Position numbers and translations under genes: made by a program. Below are positions 38,953 through 47,735 of a DNA stretch of 64,000 nt, one piece after another (the stretch's first letter is position 1; every line of letters begins with the position of its first letter). The notes under the pieces were generated by a model. It did no database searches and had not been told where the DNA came from. It saw nothing but the letters and a program-made list of their open reading frames with translations. The DNA is from Flavobacterium turcicum (GTDB lineage Bacteria > Bacteroidota > Bacteroidia > Flavobacteriales > Flavobacteriaceae): the NCBI RefSeq assembly GCF_011365745.1, contig NZ_JAAOBY010000003.1:1-64000 (forward strand). The letters are read 5' to 3'.

Positions 38953-39774
38953 TTATGCTATTAGTAAATCATTGTTTGAACCCCATTCTGTCCAAGAACC
39001 ATCATAAACCGCATTATTTTTTTGTTGAATAAGTTCAAAAGCGAGCAAGGTAATGCAAGCCGTGATTCCGGATCCACAACTAAAAATGGCAGGTTTATTA
39101 AGTTGAAGTAGCACTTGCTTCAATTCTGGAATTGTTTTGAACTTCCCATCCTTCAGTACGTTTGTGTAAGGAATATTTATTGACTCGGGAATGTGGCCCG
39201 ACCGAAGTCCTTTGCGAGTTTCTTGTACTTTTCCTTCAAATCGATTTGCTTTGCGGGCGTCGATGATAATTTCAGTTTTCATGTTCAGATTGGCAAGTAT
39301 TTCCTCTTTACTACGAACGGCATTCTCGCAGAATTGTGCAGTAAAATCGCCGGTGGCAAACCTCGGATTTTTGTTTTTTGCCTTTGTAGGTAAACCATTT
39401 TTAATCCACTCGGGTAAACCGCCGTTTAATACCGCTACTTGTTGTGCTCCCATGATCGAGAACATCCACCAAACTCTGGGACTAAAATAGATTCCTAAAC
39501 GATCATAAATTACAATCTTACTCGAATTATTAATTCCAAGTGCACGCGCTTCTTTTTCAAAATCATCAGGATGAAGCAGCATATTGGGAAGAGAGCTGTC
39601 CTTTTTGCTGAAGTTATTTTTGAGATCAAAAAAACGACTGCCTTCAATTTCTATTTCGGTATGATCAAGCTGTAGCTGTGCCTGATTCTCATTGGCCGTA
39701 GCATCAAGTAAAATAAGGTCAGGATCGTGCAAGTGCTCCAAAAGCCACTGTGCACTTACTAAAGGTGTTGTCAT
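38953..39774 (-). CDS. Thiosulfate/3-mercaptopyruvate sulfurtransferase
   Basis: A 273-residue protein with two rhodanese domains. The first (SAQWLLEHLHDPDLILLDAT, HIPE-like region FFDLKNNFSKKDSSLPNML) is inactive; the second carries the catalytic cysteine in FSCGSGITACI. The CGSGxTA loop favours 3-mercaptopyruvate over thiosulfate as sulfur donor, judging by the family rule. The length is normal. A single gene; no cysteine-metabolism neighbours. Confidence 0.92.
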   Translation of the reverse strand: MTTPLVSAQWLLEHLHDPDLILLDATANENQAQLQLDHTEIEIEGSRFFDLKNNFSKKDSSLPNMLLHPDDFEKEARALGINNSSKIVIYDRLGIYFSPRVWWMFSIMGAQQVAVLNGGLPEWIKNGLPTKAKNKNPRFATGDFTAQFCENAVRSKEEILANLNMKTEIIIDARKANRFEGKVQETRKGLRSGHIPESINIPYTNVLKDGKFKTIPELKQVLLQLNKPAIFSCGSGITACITLLAFELIQQKNNAVYDGSWTEWGSNNDLLIA

Positions 39775-39803
39775 GAGTCTTTAAAATAGATTAGTGTGAG
39801 AAT

Positions 39804-39843
39804 AAAAAAAGTCCAAAAAAATTGAATTTCTTGGACTTTTTTT
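39804..39843 (-). terminator. Terminator of the PUR-alpha-like gene
   Basis: AAAAAAAGTCCAA (39804-39816) pairs with TTGGACTTTTTTT (39831-39843), directly behind the stop at 39865. Confidence 0.82.
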
Positions 39844-39864
39844 GGGTAAGTAAGTAACTGAAAA

Positions 39865-40245
39865 TTAAATATCATCAAAATCTAAATCGGTAAAGTTTGA
39901 TGTTTGTGGTAATGCATCGTCTTCAAAACGTTCTGTTGCATATTCTTTTTTGAAATCTTTTTGATGTCTTTCTGAAATTACTTCTTCGCCTTTATGGTTT
40001 AAAACGTAAGAGGTCATTTCTTCTAAAATCTCTGCAAAGGCAGCAAAATCTTCTTTGTACAAGTAAATTTTGTGTTTTTTAAAATGAAAAGAACCGTCTT
40101 CTTCAGTAAATTTTTTACTTTCAGTGATGGTAATGTAGTAATCGTCTGCTTTAGTTGCTCTCACATCAAAGAAATAAGTTCTTCTTCCAGCTCTTAAAAC
40201 TTTAGAAAAAATCTCCTCTTTTTCTAACATGTCATGTTCTCTCAT
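39865..40245 (-). CDS. PUR-alpha-like nucleic-acid-binding protein (DUF3276)
   Basis: A 126-residue protein with one PUR repeat: IFSKVLRAGRRTYFFDVRATKADDYYITITESKKF followed by HKIYLYKEDFAAFAEILEEM. Bacterial DUF3276 proteins, found mostly in Bacteroidota and Borrelia, dimerise to bind single-stranded DNA or RNA; Borrelia EbfC-like regulators were described with this fold. The acidic tail (DDALPQTSNFTDLDFDD) is typical. Start at 40245 chosen because the longer frame lacks an ATG. Confidence 0.85.
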   Translation of the reverse strand: MREHDMLEKEEIFSKVLRAGRRTYFFDVRATKADDYYITITESKKFTEEDGSFHFKKHKIYLYKEDFAAFAEILEEMTSYVLNHKGEEVISERHQKDFKKEYATERFEDDALPQTSNFTDLDFDDI

Positions 40246-40316
40246 AATCCTTTCAGTCAATTTATGGTTGTTAACTAGCTTTCAAAAATCTATAAAAAAT
40301 ATGGATTATCCAACAT

Positions 40317-42077
40317 TTACAGCATTTCTTTTTCTGAAAGTTGTTTCAAATATAAGTCGGCATAATAGCCTTCTTCATTTATCAATTGATTATGAGAACC
40401 TTGTTGAATGATTTGTCCGTTGTCTACAATCAGAATTCTATCGGCATTTTTGGCAGATGAAATACGGTGGCTCACAATGATTGTTGTTTTGTCTTTGCAA
40501 ATTTGAAATAAGTTGTTCAAAATAGTCTCTTCCGTTTCTGTATCTACCGCAGATAAGCAGTCATCAAACAGTAAAATAGGTGGGTTTTTAATGATGGCTC
40601 TCGCAATCGATACGCGCTGTTTTTGTCCACCTGAAAGTGTAATTCCACGCTCGCCCAAAACGGTATCGTATTGTTTGTTAAAGCCCATAATATTGTCATG
40701 CACCACGGCGCTTTTGGCTGCATTTTGTACTTCGTCATCAGTGGCGTTCTCTTTTCCAAACTTAATGTTGTTTTTGATACTATCCGAAAACAGGAACGCA
40801 TCCTGAGGAACAATACCAATACTGTTTCGTAAGTCGAATAAGTTAACGGTGCTAATTTCATTGCCATCAATAGAAATTTTACCGCTCGTTACATCGTACA
40901 TTCGTGAAATAAGGGATAAAATGGTCGACTTTCCGGATCCTGTTTTTCCTAAAATCGCCAAGGTTTCTCCTTTTTTAACCGTAAAAGAGATATTATGCAA
41001 TGCTGTGATATTCGTGTCTTCGTAGGTGTAGCTCACATTGTCAAAAACAATGGCACCTTCGATAATTGATTTTTGAGTCGTATTGTTTTGAATTTCAGGT
41101 TCAATTTTTAAAAATTCATTGAGTCGCTTTTGCGAAGCTTCTGCTTCTTGCACCATTGACGATACCCAACCTAATGAAGCTACAGGCCAAGTCAGCATGT
41201 TTACGTACAAGATAAATTCCGCAATTATACCAATGCTTTTTATTGTTCCATCGATATACATCATCCCGCCGAAATAAATCACCACCAAGTTACTGATTCC
41301 AATTAAGGCTAACATTAACGGACCGAATAACGATTGTACTTTGGCCAAGCTCAAGCTTTTGTTTTTACTTTCGGTAGCTAAATCGACCATATTGGCCTGA
41401 TGTTGTTCCTCGAGTGAATAGGCTTTTATGACACGGATACCAGAAAAAATTTCTTGTGAAAAACTAGATACTTTAGAAAGATACTGCTGAAAAATGGTAC
41501 TTCGAACGTTGATTTCAGAACTCAATTTAAAAATGGCATAGGACAAAATCGGCAACGGTAACAAGGTGTACAATGTTAAAGTTGGCGAAACGTTGTACAT
41601 GTACACAATCACAATGGCAAATCTAAAAACGGTATTGATGGTGTACATCACCGCTGGGCCCACGTACATACGTACTTTAGAAACGTCCTCGCTTATGCGG
41701 TTCATTAAATCGCCAGTTCGGTTTTGTTTATAAAAATTTTGAGATAAATTTTCATACTGTCGAAAAACCTCATTTTTTAAATCAAATTCGATATGCCTAG
41801 ACATCACAATAAGCGTTTGGCGCATCAAAAAAGTTAAAAACCCAGCTACAATTGTAGTTGCGATGATCATCAGGATATTAGAAACTAACTCATCATAAAT
41901 TACGTCTTTGGCTACCGTTGTATCTTTGGCGAAAGCCTCAATCGCTTTAAAAGATTGACTGATAAGTTTTGGGGTGTACAACATGAAAATTTGGGCAATG
42001 ATCGTAAAGAGAATTCCCAATAAAAAGCTGTATTTGTATTTGACGAAATATTTATTTAAATAACGTAATTCTTTCAT
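40317..42077 (-). CDS. ABC exporter half-transporter (membrane domain plus ATPase)
   Basis: 586 residues: a six-helix type I exporter domain (first 310 residues) followed by an ATPase with Walker A GKTGSGKST, Q-loop VPQDAFLFSD, signature LSGGQKQR and Walker B PPILLFDDCLSAVD. The residue after the Walker B aspartate is Asp, not the usual catalytic Glu, as in E. coli MdlA and in the weak site of heterodimeric exporters. No second half-transporter gene lies nearby, so it either forms a homodimer with this variant or pairs with a distant partner. Substrate unknown. Confidence 0.93.
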   Translation of the reverse strand: MKELRYLNKYFVKYKYSFLLGILFTIIAQIFMLYTPKLISQSFKAIEAFAKDTTVAKDVIYDELVSNILMIIATTIVAGFLTFLMRQTLIVMSRHIEFDLKNEVFRQYENLSQNFYKQNRTGDLMNRISEDVSKVRMYVGPAVMYTINTVFRFAIVIVYMYNVSPTLTLYTLLPLPILSYAIFKLSSEINVRSTIFQQYLSKVSSFSQEIFSGIRVIKAYSLEEQHQANMVDLATESKNKSLSLAKVQSLFGPLMLALIGISNLVVIYFGGMMYIDGTIKSIGIIAEFILYVNMLTWPVASLGWVSSMVQEAEASQKRLNEFLKIEPEIQNNTTQKSIIEGAIVFDNVSYTYEDTNITALHNISFTVKKGETLAILGKTGSGKSTILSLISRMYDVTSGKISIDGNEISTVNLFDLRNSIGIVPQDAFLFSDSIKNNIKFGKENATDDEVQNAAKSAVVHDNIMGFNKQYDTVLGERGITLSGGQKQRVSIARAIIKNPPILLFDDCLSAVDTETEETILNNLFQICKDKTTIIVSHRISSAKNADRILIVDNGQIIQQGSHNQLINEEGYYADLYLKQLSEKEML

Positions 42078-42232
42078 TTTTGTTTAAAATTCTGTGTTGA
42101 AATGGATTTTATCTTGTGATAAAATGCTTATTTAGTTGATAGTGTTGCTTATTTTTTAAATCTATAATATTGCTGATTTGCTGTTTTTTATATCAAAATG
42201 CATGGTTTTTGTATAATTTGTTTACATTTGAA

Positions 42233-42240
42233 ATGTCTTT
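42233..42240 (+). promoter_or_regulatory. -7 box TACATTTG of the amino-acid dehydrogenase gene
   Basis: TAnnTTTG match ending 40 bases before the ATG at 42281, in the 200-base gap shared with the divergent ABC exporter. Confidence 0.6.
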
Positions 42241-42280
42241 TTGACAAATTCATAATTTTATCACTATAAAAACTTACACT

Positions 42281-43387
42281 ATGAATGCAGCTTTCACAAC
42301 TGGAAAGGAACTTCAAAAAATGGATCCGGTATTTGGTCAATTGTCATTTGATGATCACGAACAAATTGTTTTTTGCAACGACAAAGATACGGGTTTAAAA
42401 GCAATTATTGGTATTCATAATTCAGTAATGGGACCTGCTTTGGGCGGTACTAGAATGTTTAATTATGCCAATGAGTGGGATGCCTTGAATGATGTTTTGC
42501 GCTTGTCAAGAGGAATGACTTTTAAATCAGCAATCACTGGTTTGAATATTGGTGGAGGTAAAGCTGTTATTATAGGTGATGCCAAAACACAAAAAACACC
42601 TGAGTTGATGCGTAAATTTGGTGAGTTTGTACATTCATTAAGCGGACGTTATATTACGGCTGAAGATGTAGGTATGGAAACTGCTGATATGGATTTGGTA
42701 AGAGATGTTACGCCTTATGTAACTGGTATTTCTGAGTCACGTGGTGGTGCTGGAAACCCTTCCCCAATTACGGCTTACGGTGTGTATCTTGGAATGAAAG
42801 CAGCGGCTAAGCAACAATTTGGATCTGATGTGTTGAGTGGTAAAAAAGTGTTGGTACAAGGAATTGGCCACGTTGGAGAATCACTTGTAGATTATTTATC
42901 GAAAGAGGGCGCAATAGTTACAATAGCTGACATCAACGAAGAAAAATTAGCTGAGGTTAGTTCAAAATACCAAGCTCAAATTTACCGTGGCGAAGATGTT
43001 TACACTGCTGATGTTGATATTTATGCGCCATGTGCAATGGGAGCAACCATTAACAACGACACAGTTTATAAAATCAATGCAAAAGTTATTGCCGGTGCAG
43101 CAAACAATCAGTTGGCTGATGAAAATGTTCATGGAGCTATTTTGCAAGAAAGAGGAATTTTATACGCACCTGATTTCTTGATTAATGCGGGTGGAATTAT
43201 CAATGTTTATGCTGAGTTAGCGCACTATGGTAAAGAAGAAATCATGCGTAAAACAGAAAATATTTACAATACAACTTTAGAGATTTTTGATTTTGCAACA
43301 GCTAACAACCTGACTACGCATCATGCTGCTTTGACTATTGCACAAAACAGAATCAATCAAAGAAAAATTGAAAATAGTACAAAATAG
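42281..43387 (+). CDS. Glu/Leu/Phe/Val dehydrogenase, leucine-dehydrogenase-like
   Basis: A NAD-dependent amino-acid dehydrogenase that interconverts branched-chain or similar amino acids and their keto acids. Seen are the GLGGTR-like GPALGGTRMFNY, catalytic-lysine block TGLNIGGGKAVI, the ITAEDVG aspartate region, NAD-binding VQGIGHVGESL, and IYAPCAMGATIN. 368 residues, in the range of leucine and phenylalanine dehydrogenases and far shorter than hexameric glutamate dehydrogenases. Exact substrate not decidable by eye. A CAGT/ACTG mini-repeat follows its stop. Confidence 0.93.
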   Translation: MNAAFTTGKELQKMDPVFGQLSFDDHEQIVFCNDKDTGLKAIIGIHNSVMGPALGGTRMFNYANEWDALNDVLRLSRGMTFKSAITGLNIGGGKAVIIGDAKTQKTPELMRKFGEFVHSLSGRYITAEDVGMETADMDLVRDVTPYVTGISESRGGAGNPSPITAYGVYLGMKAAAKQQFGSDVLSGKKVLVQGIGHVGESLVDYLSKEGAIVTIADINEEKLAEVSSKYQAQIYRGEDVYTADVDIYAPCAMGATINNDTVYKINAKVIAGAANNQLADENVHGAILQERGILYAPDFLINAGGIINVYAELAHYGKEEIMRKTENIYNTTLEIFDFATANNLTTHHAALTIAQNRINQRKIENSTK

Positions 43388-43402
43388 TTAGTTTTTAGTG
43401 TT

Positions 43403-43447
43403 CAGTCGCGGTATTTAGGTTTTACTGATAGCTGCGACTGGGCACTG
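43403..43447. repeat. Mini-element with CAGTCGC / GCGACTG ends
   Basis: CAGTCGC (43403-43409) and GCGACTG (43434-43440) form perfect 7-base inverted ends around 24 bases, followed by a further ACTG at 43444-43447. The motifs are the same as in the arrays around the four-helix-bundle gene at 29 kb, but no gene lies between. Confidence 0.6.
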
Positions 43448-43498
43448 ATTACCTCTAAAATAAGCAAGGATAAATTTTATTTTAAAAAAGGAAATACT

Positions 43499-43506
43499 TA
43501 TTTTTG
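43499..43506 (+). promoter_or_regulatory. -7 box TATTTTTG of nusB
   Basis: Perfect match ending 26 bases before the GTG start of nusB. Confidence 0.6.
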
Positions 43507-43532
43507 CGCCCTAATTAAAAAGTTCTTATCAG

Positions 43533-44477
43533 GTGGTAAATAGAAGACACATTCGCGTAAAAGTTATGCAATCCATATATGCGATGCATCAAAGCGGTTC
43601 AGATAATTTGGAAAAAGAAGAAAAATTCCTTTTTTACAGTATCGATAATATTCAAGATTTATACCTAATAATGCTTTCTTCCTTGATCGAAATATGTAAA
43701 ACCGAAGCGGTTTATTTGCATAAATCAAGCTTGAAACATCTCGCAACTCCAGAGGAACGCAAACCAAACGAGAAATTTATTAAAAACAAGATTTTTCAAA
43801 TTCTAGCTGATAACAATTCCTTAAGTATTGCTCTAGAAAATCGTAAAATTAACAATTGGTCACTTAACGACGATTATATTTTATTGTTGTTGAATGAGGT
43901 AAAAGCGAGCGAGTTGTATGCCAACTACATGCGTAATTCAGTAAATACCTTTGAAGAAGACCGTCAATTTGTAGCAGACCTTTTTGCTGAAGTTATTGTT
44001 CCTAATGAAAAGTTATACGACTACCTTGAAGATGATAAATTGACATGGGTAGATGATATTCCTGTTGTGAACACGCAAATTACCAAGCAATTAAAGGCAA
44101 TTAAGGACGGTGAAGACTATAATTTTAGAGTTCCTAAATTGTTTAAAGATATCGAAGACCGTGATTTTGGTCGCGATTTGTTTCGCAAAACAGTTTTGAA
44201 TGAAAAGGATTTAGCAAAAGAATATTTGGATAAAACTCCAAATTGGGACAGTGAGCGTATCGCCGAAATTGATACTATTATTTTAAAAATGGCTATTTGC
44301 GAATTTTTGAAATTCCCATCAATTCCTGTTAAAGTAACATTGAACGAATATTTAGAAATTGCAAAAGAATATTCTACTCCAAAAAGTAGTATTTTTATCA
44401 ATGGAATTCTAGATAATTTGGTAAAAGAATTAAATACAAACAAACGAATCGTCAAAGCTGGTCGTGGCTTGATGTAA
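43533..44477 (+). CDS. nusB: Transcription antitermination factor NusB, long Bacteroidota form
   Basis: 314 residues, about twice the length of E. coli NusB. The N-terminus, MVNRRHIRVKVMQSIYAMHQS (GTG start), is the NusB RNA-binding arginine-rich opening; then follows an insertion of about 150 mostly charged helical residues; the C-terminal half ends with the conserved WDSERIAEIDTIILKMAICEFL, SIPVKVTLNEYLEIAKEYSTPKS and FINGILDNL. NusB with NusE boosts rRNA transcription through boxA. It is followed 26 bases on by yajC, as usual in this phylum. Confidence 0.93.
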   Translation: MVNRRHIRVKVMQSIYAMHQSGSDNLEKEEKFLFYSIDNIQDLYLIMLSSLIEICKTEAVYLHKSSLKHLATPEERKPNEKFIKNKIFQILADNNSLSIALENRKINNWSLNDDYILLLLNEVKASELYANYMRNSVNTFEEDRQFVADLFAEVIVPNEKLYDYLEDDKLTWVDDIPVVNTQITKQLKAIKDGEDYNFRVPKLFKDIEDRDFGRDLFRKTVLNEKDLAKEYLDKTPNWDSERIAEIDTIILKMAICEFLKFPSIPVKVTLNEYLEIAKEYSTPKSSIFINGILDNLVKELNTNKRIVKAGRGLM

Positions 44478-44503
44478 TACAAAAACACAAATACAAAAGC
44501 ATT

Positions 44504-44776
44504 ATGGAACAATTACAACAGTTTGCACCTTATTTATTAATTTTTGCTGTGCTGTATTTCTTCATGATTATGCCTGCGCAAAAAAGGGCTAAAAATGAAA
44601 AAGCATTTGAGAGTAGCTTAAAAGTAGGAGATAAAATTATTACCAAGAGTGGCCTTCACGGTAAAGTTTCAGAGTTAGCAGACACTACTGTAATTATTGA
44701 AACAATGTCAGGTAAGTTAAAAATGGAGCGTTCAGCAATTTCAATGGAAATGAGTGCAGCTTTATTGAAAAAATAA
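44504..44776 (+). CDS. yajC: Preprotein translocase subunit YajC
   Basis: A 90-residue inner-membrane protein that associates with SecDF. One N-terminal transmembrane helix (residues 9-25), the motif MIMPAQKRAKNEKAFESSLKVGDKIITKSGLHGKV and a beta-rich tail are typical. Second gene of the nusB-yajC unit, closed by a strong terminator. Confidence 0.95.
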   Translation: MEQLQQFAPYLLIFAVLYFFMIMPAQKRAKNEKAFESSLKVGDKIITKSGLHGKVSELADTTVIIETMSGKLKMERSAISMEMSAALLKK

Positions 44777-44793
44777 TAGCCAAGATTTTAAAA

Positions 44794-44833
44794 AAAAAAG
44801 TCCCAAATTAGAATTTTAATTTGGGACTTTTTT
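44794..44833. terminator. Bidirectional terminator between yajC and the Lys/Ala-rich gene
   Basis: AAAAGTCCCAAATTA (44796-44810) pairs with TAATTTGGGACTTTT (44818-44832), with A and T tracts on the two sides, so it serves both convergent genes. Confidence 0.87.
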
Positions 44834-44850
44834 GCGTTTATGAGGAACTC

Positions 44851-45330
44851 TTATTTTTTGTTCTTCTTATTCTTTTTGTTTTTCTTAGCCTTTTTTGATT
44901 TGGCTTTCGCTTTTTTAGCTTTTATTTTCGCTTTTGCTTTGGCTTTTTTTGCTTTCTCTTTTTTTGCCTTCTTTGCTTTTTTAGCCTTGGCTTTAGCTTT
45001 CTCTTTGGCGTTTGCCTTTGCTATTTTTTTCTTTTCTTTATCCTTCATTTTTACTTTGTTTTTTTTCTTTTCTTTTTTGTTCTTTTTGTCTTTTTTCTCG
45101 CTAATATCCTCTTCGTTCAGCGTTTCTTCAACAGGAGAAATTGTAGCTTCTTCTTCTGATGCTGGTTTTTCAATATCAGTGGTATCACTATCAACAGATG
45201 GGTTTTCTGTTGTTGCTGAAGTAGGCGTTTTTTTTGCTGCTGGAGTGCGTCTTGCTCTTGCAGGCTTTGGCGACTCAGGTTTTGGTGTAGATTCTGGTTG
45301 GAGGTTTGTTTCGTTTTGTTGTGGTGTCAT
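44851..45330 (-). CDS. Histone H1-like Lys/Ala-rich protein
   Basis: 159 residues of low complexity in two halves. The first 80 are rich in Pro, Thr, Ser and Glu (acidic, with a short basic PARARRTPAAKKTP patch); the second 80 are almost only Lys and Ala with some Glu, Asn and Ile (KAKAKKAKKAKKEKAKKAKA type) ending in a KKNKK tail. The opposite strand is also open (44840-45337), but there it would be an almost pure Phe/Ala/Leu polypeptide, which is the shadow of KAK codons. Likely a nucleoid or RNA-binding protein by composition (inference). It has a shared terminator. Confidence 0.7.
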   Translation of the reverse strand: MTPQQNETNLQPESTPKPESPKPARARRTPAAKKTPTSATTENPSVDSDTTDIEKPASEEEATISPVEETLNEEDISEKKDKKNKKEKKKNKVKMKDKEKKKIAKANAKEKAKAKAKKAKKAKKEKAKKAKAKAKIKAKKAKAKSKKAKKNKKNKKNKK

Positions 45331-45480
45331 AGAGTAAGTAGTTTATTACTGTTTAGTGTTGATTTTACTTTAATGTTAACAAATTGTTATCTGAACGTTA
45401 GTAAATATAATGATTATAATCGTTCTTCAATGTTAAGTTTTCATGTTCTACGTTTCTTTTTTGTCAATATGCTTTACATC

Positions 45481-45515
45481 AAAAAAAAAGTCTCCAATTA
45501 TTTTGGAGACTTTAA
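45481..45515 (-). terminator. Terminator of pepT
   Basis: AAAGTCTCCAA (45487-45497) pairs with TTGGAGACTTT (45503-45513); an A-tract on the left gives a T-tract on the minus strand. Confidence 0.85.
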
Positions 45516-45537
45516 TATTTTGAATTAGATAGTACAG

Positions 45538-46776
45538 TTATTGTTTTGCTGTTAATTCGGCTATTTTAACAATTACATCGACTGCTTTTTGCATGCTTTC
45601 AGCAGGTACGTATTCGTATTTTCCGTGAAAATTATGACCTCCAGCAAAAATATTCGGGCATGGTAATCCTTTGTATGATAATTGAGAGCCATCAGTACCA
45701 CCGCGAATTGGTTTAATTAATGGTTTAATTTTGAGTTCTTTCATTGCTTTTTCAGCAATATCAACAATATATTTTACAGGAAGTACTTTTTCCTTCATGT
45801 TATAATATTGATCTGCGATTTCTGCAATTACAATATCTTCACCAAATTGCTTGGCAAATTTCTTGTTTATTCTGCGAGCGATTTTCTCAATTAGTTCTTT
45901 GCGTTTTTCGAATTTTTTCTTGTTGTGATCACGAATAATAAGTTCCAAAACGGTTTCTTCAATAGTCCCGTTCAAATGATGCACATGAAAAAAACCTTCA
46001 TAACCTTTAGTTTCTTCGGGAGTTTCTCCTGCGGGTAATTGATTGATAAAATCATTAGCAATCAACATCGAATTGATCATTTTGCCTTTAGCATAACCAG
46101 GATGCACGCTTTTACCTTTGAAAGTAATTTTTGCTCCAGCAGCATTAAAATTTTCATATTCTAGTTCGCCCACTTGACTGCCGTCCATGGTGTATGCCCA
46201 GTCTGCGCCAAATTTTTCAACATCAAAATGATGAGCACCACGACCAATTTCTTCATCTGGTGTAAATCCTACTCTGATAGTTCCGTGTTTGATTTCAGGA
46301 TTCTGAATTAAAAACTCCATTGCAGATACAATTTCTGTAATTCCAGCTTTGTCATCGGCGCCTAATAAAGTGGTTCCGTCAGTGGTAATTAAAGTTTGTC
46401 CTTTGTATTGTAGTAAGTCTTTAAAATAACTTGGCGACAAAATGATGTTTTTTTCGGCGTTTAATACAATGTCTTTTCCGTCATAATTAGGTATAATTTG
46501 AGGTTTTACATTGGCGCCAGAAAAATCAGGCGAGGTGTCAAAATGCGAAATAAACCCGATAGTAGGCACGTGATGCGAAACATTGCTTGGTAATGTTGCC
46601 ATGATGTATGCTTTGTCATCGATGGTGACATCGTGCATGCCAATTGATTTTAATTCTTCGACTAATTTGTTGGCTAAATCCCATTGTTTTGGGGTACTTG
46701 GTGTAGTAGGTGAGTTCGCATCAGACTCTGTATCTATAATAACGTAACTGATGAAACGGTCTATTATATGTTGCAT
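45538..46776 (-). CDS. pepT: Peptidase T (tripeptidase)
   Basis: A zinc aminopeptidase of family M20 that removes the N-terminal residue of tripeptides in the cytoplasm. Metal ligands and catalytic residues appear in [37 protein letters not shown], and near the end [27 protein letters not shown]. 412 residues, normal. Single gene with its own terminator. Confidence 0.95.
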   Translation of the reverse strand: MQHIIDRFISYVIIDTESDANSPTTPSTPKQWDLANKLVEELKSIGMHDVTIDDKAYIMATLPSNVSHHVPTIGFISHFDTSPDFSGANVKPQIIPNYDGKDIVLNAEKNIILSPSYFKDLLQYKGQTLITTDGTTLLGADDKAGITEIVSAMEFLIQNPEIKHGTIRVGFTPDEEIGRGAHHFDVEKFGADWAYTMDGSQVGELEYENFNAAGAKITFKGKSVHPGYAKGKMINSMLIANDFINQLPAGETPEETKGYEGFFHVHHLNGTIEETVLELIIRDHNKKKFEKRKELIEKIARRINKKFAKQFGEDIVIAEIADQYYNMKEKVLPVKYIVDIAEKAMKELKIKPLIKPIRGGTDGSQLSYKGLPCPNIFAGGHNFHGKYEYVPAESMQKAVDVIVKIAELTAKQ

Positions 46777-46902
46777 TTTTGTTGGTTTTTGTGCAAATAT
46801 AATCTTTTTTTTATGAGGATTTGTAGTCTTTCAGTAGCAAAAAAATATCTTTTATAATGTTCTCTCAGCTGTTTTTAAAAGTGCATCAAGGATATACAAA
46901 TC

Positions 46903-46930
46903 AAAAAAAAAACCACCCGAAGGTGGCTTT
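46903..46930 (-). terminator. Terminator of the coiled-coil protein gene
   Basis: CCACC-CGAA-GGTGG hairpin (TTCG tetraloop on the minus strand) followed by a T-run on that strand, just behind the stop at 46934. Confidence 0.8.
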
Positions 46931-46933
46931 ATA

Positions 46934-47452
46934 TTAAGATCTTAGTTTGCTAAGTTTTTCTTCAGCTTTAGCGAGTTTGGCCTGCAAATCGTTAATTTTT
47001 ATTTGCTGTTTACTTATTTTGATATTCTCTTTTTTAACTTGAGTTGAGTCGAATTTATTACGAGCTTTCTTTTTTTCTAATTTTTCAGTTTTCGAAATTA
47101 AATCTTTTTCAGCTTTTACAATTCGAGTCTTAATTTTATTCACGGATTTCTCAGCAGCAACAATACGATTTTGTTTTCTTTCAAATTGCTTTTTTTCTTT
47201 CTCAAATCGTTTTTGCTCTTTTTCTTCTTTTTTAGCTTCTCGTAAAGCTGATTTTTCTTCTTTAAGTTGTTTTTTTAACTCTTTAGCTTCTACTCGTAAT
47301 GCTTTTTCAGTTGCCGCAGTAGCTTTTTTAATACTGTCATTCGTTGCGAGAATTGTTGCTTTTGAAGGAATACTATCCGTTTTAACTTCTTGAGCAAAAA
47401 ATAATTGAATACTAAACAATAATACTAAAGTGGTTATGATTTTAATTTTCAT
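46934..47452 (-). CDS. Secreted coiled-coil protein of unknown function
   Basis: 172 residues with a signal peptide (cut after LFFAQ). The rest, from about residue 45 on, is nearly one continuous, highly charged coiled coil (long runs of Lys, Glu, Ala and Gln in heptads), like a small periplasmic spacer or scaffold protein. No cysteine. Comparable small coiled-coil proteins are common in Flavobacteriaceae with no known function. Confidence 0.75.
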   Translation of the reverse strand: MKIKIITTLVLLFSIQLFFAQEVKTDSIPSKATILATNDSIKKATAATEKALRVEAKELKKQLKEEKSALREAKKEEKEQKRFEKEKKQFERKQNRIVAAEKSVNKIKTRIVKAEKDLISKTEKLEKKKARNKFDSTQVKKENIKISKQQIKINDLQAKLAKAEEKLSKLRS

Positions 47453-47705
47453 GGTGTTTATTTTTAAATGAATTAAACAATTGCATCTTATTTTTAAGAT
47501 ACTTCCTTATAAATAACTATAACTATGCCATTTTTGGCACATGTCAGGTTCTTTAACCACTAATTTACATATTTTTTTGTTTCTATTTGTTATTCAGAAA
47601 GTTATTCCTGCAGTTAAGAAAATTACTTATTGCTAAAACAAGTTATTCTAACTATATCCTTGTGTATTTTTTTGCATGGATGGGTAAAAATCGGTCAGAT
47701 AATTC

Positions 47706-47713
47706 TATTTTTG
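47706..47713 (+). promoter_or_regulatory. -7 box TATTTTTG of pyrD
   Basis: Perfect match ending 22 bases before the pyrD ATG. The rest of the 280-base gap behind the coiled-coil gene shows nothing else. Confidence 0.6.
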
Positions 47714-47735
47714 CTACCACACAACTACTTTATTT

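Noticed and set aside
44840..45337. A 165-codon plus-strand frame rich in Phe, Ala and Leu
   Set aside because: It is the mirror of the Lys/Ala-rich gene on the minus strand; the composition follows from AAA/GCN codons read backwards, and it would run from inside the terminator of yajC.
45298..45528. Plus-strand 76-codon frame between the Lys/Ala-rich gene and pepT
   Set aside because: It overlaps the N-terminal coding part of the Lys/Ala-rich gene and the pepT terminator; no coding character.
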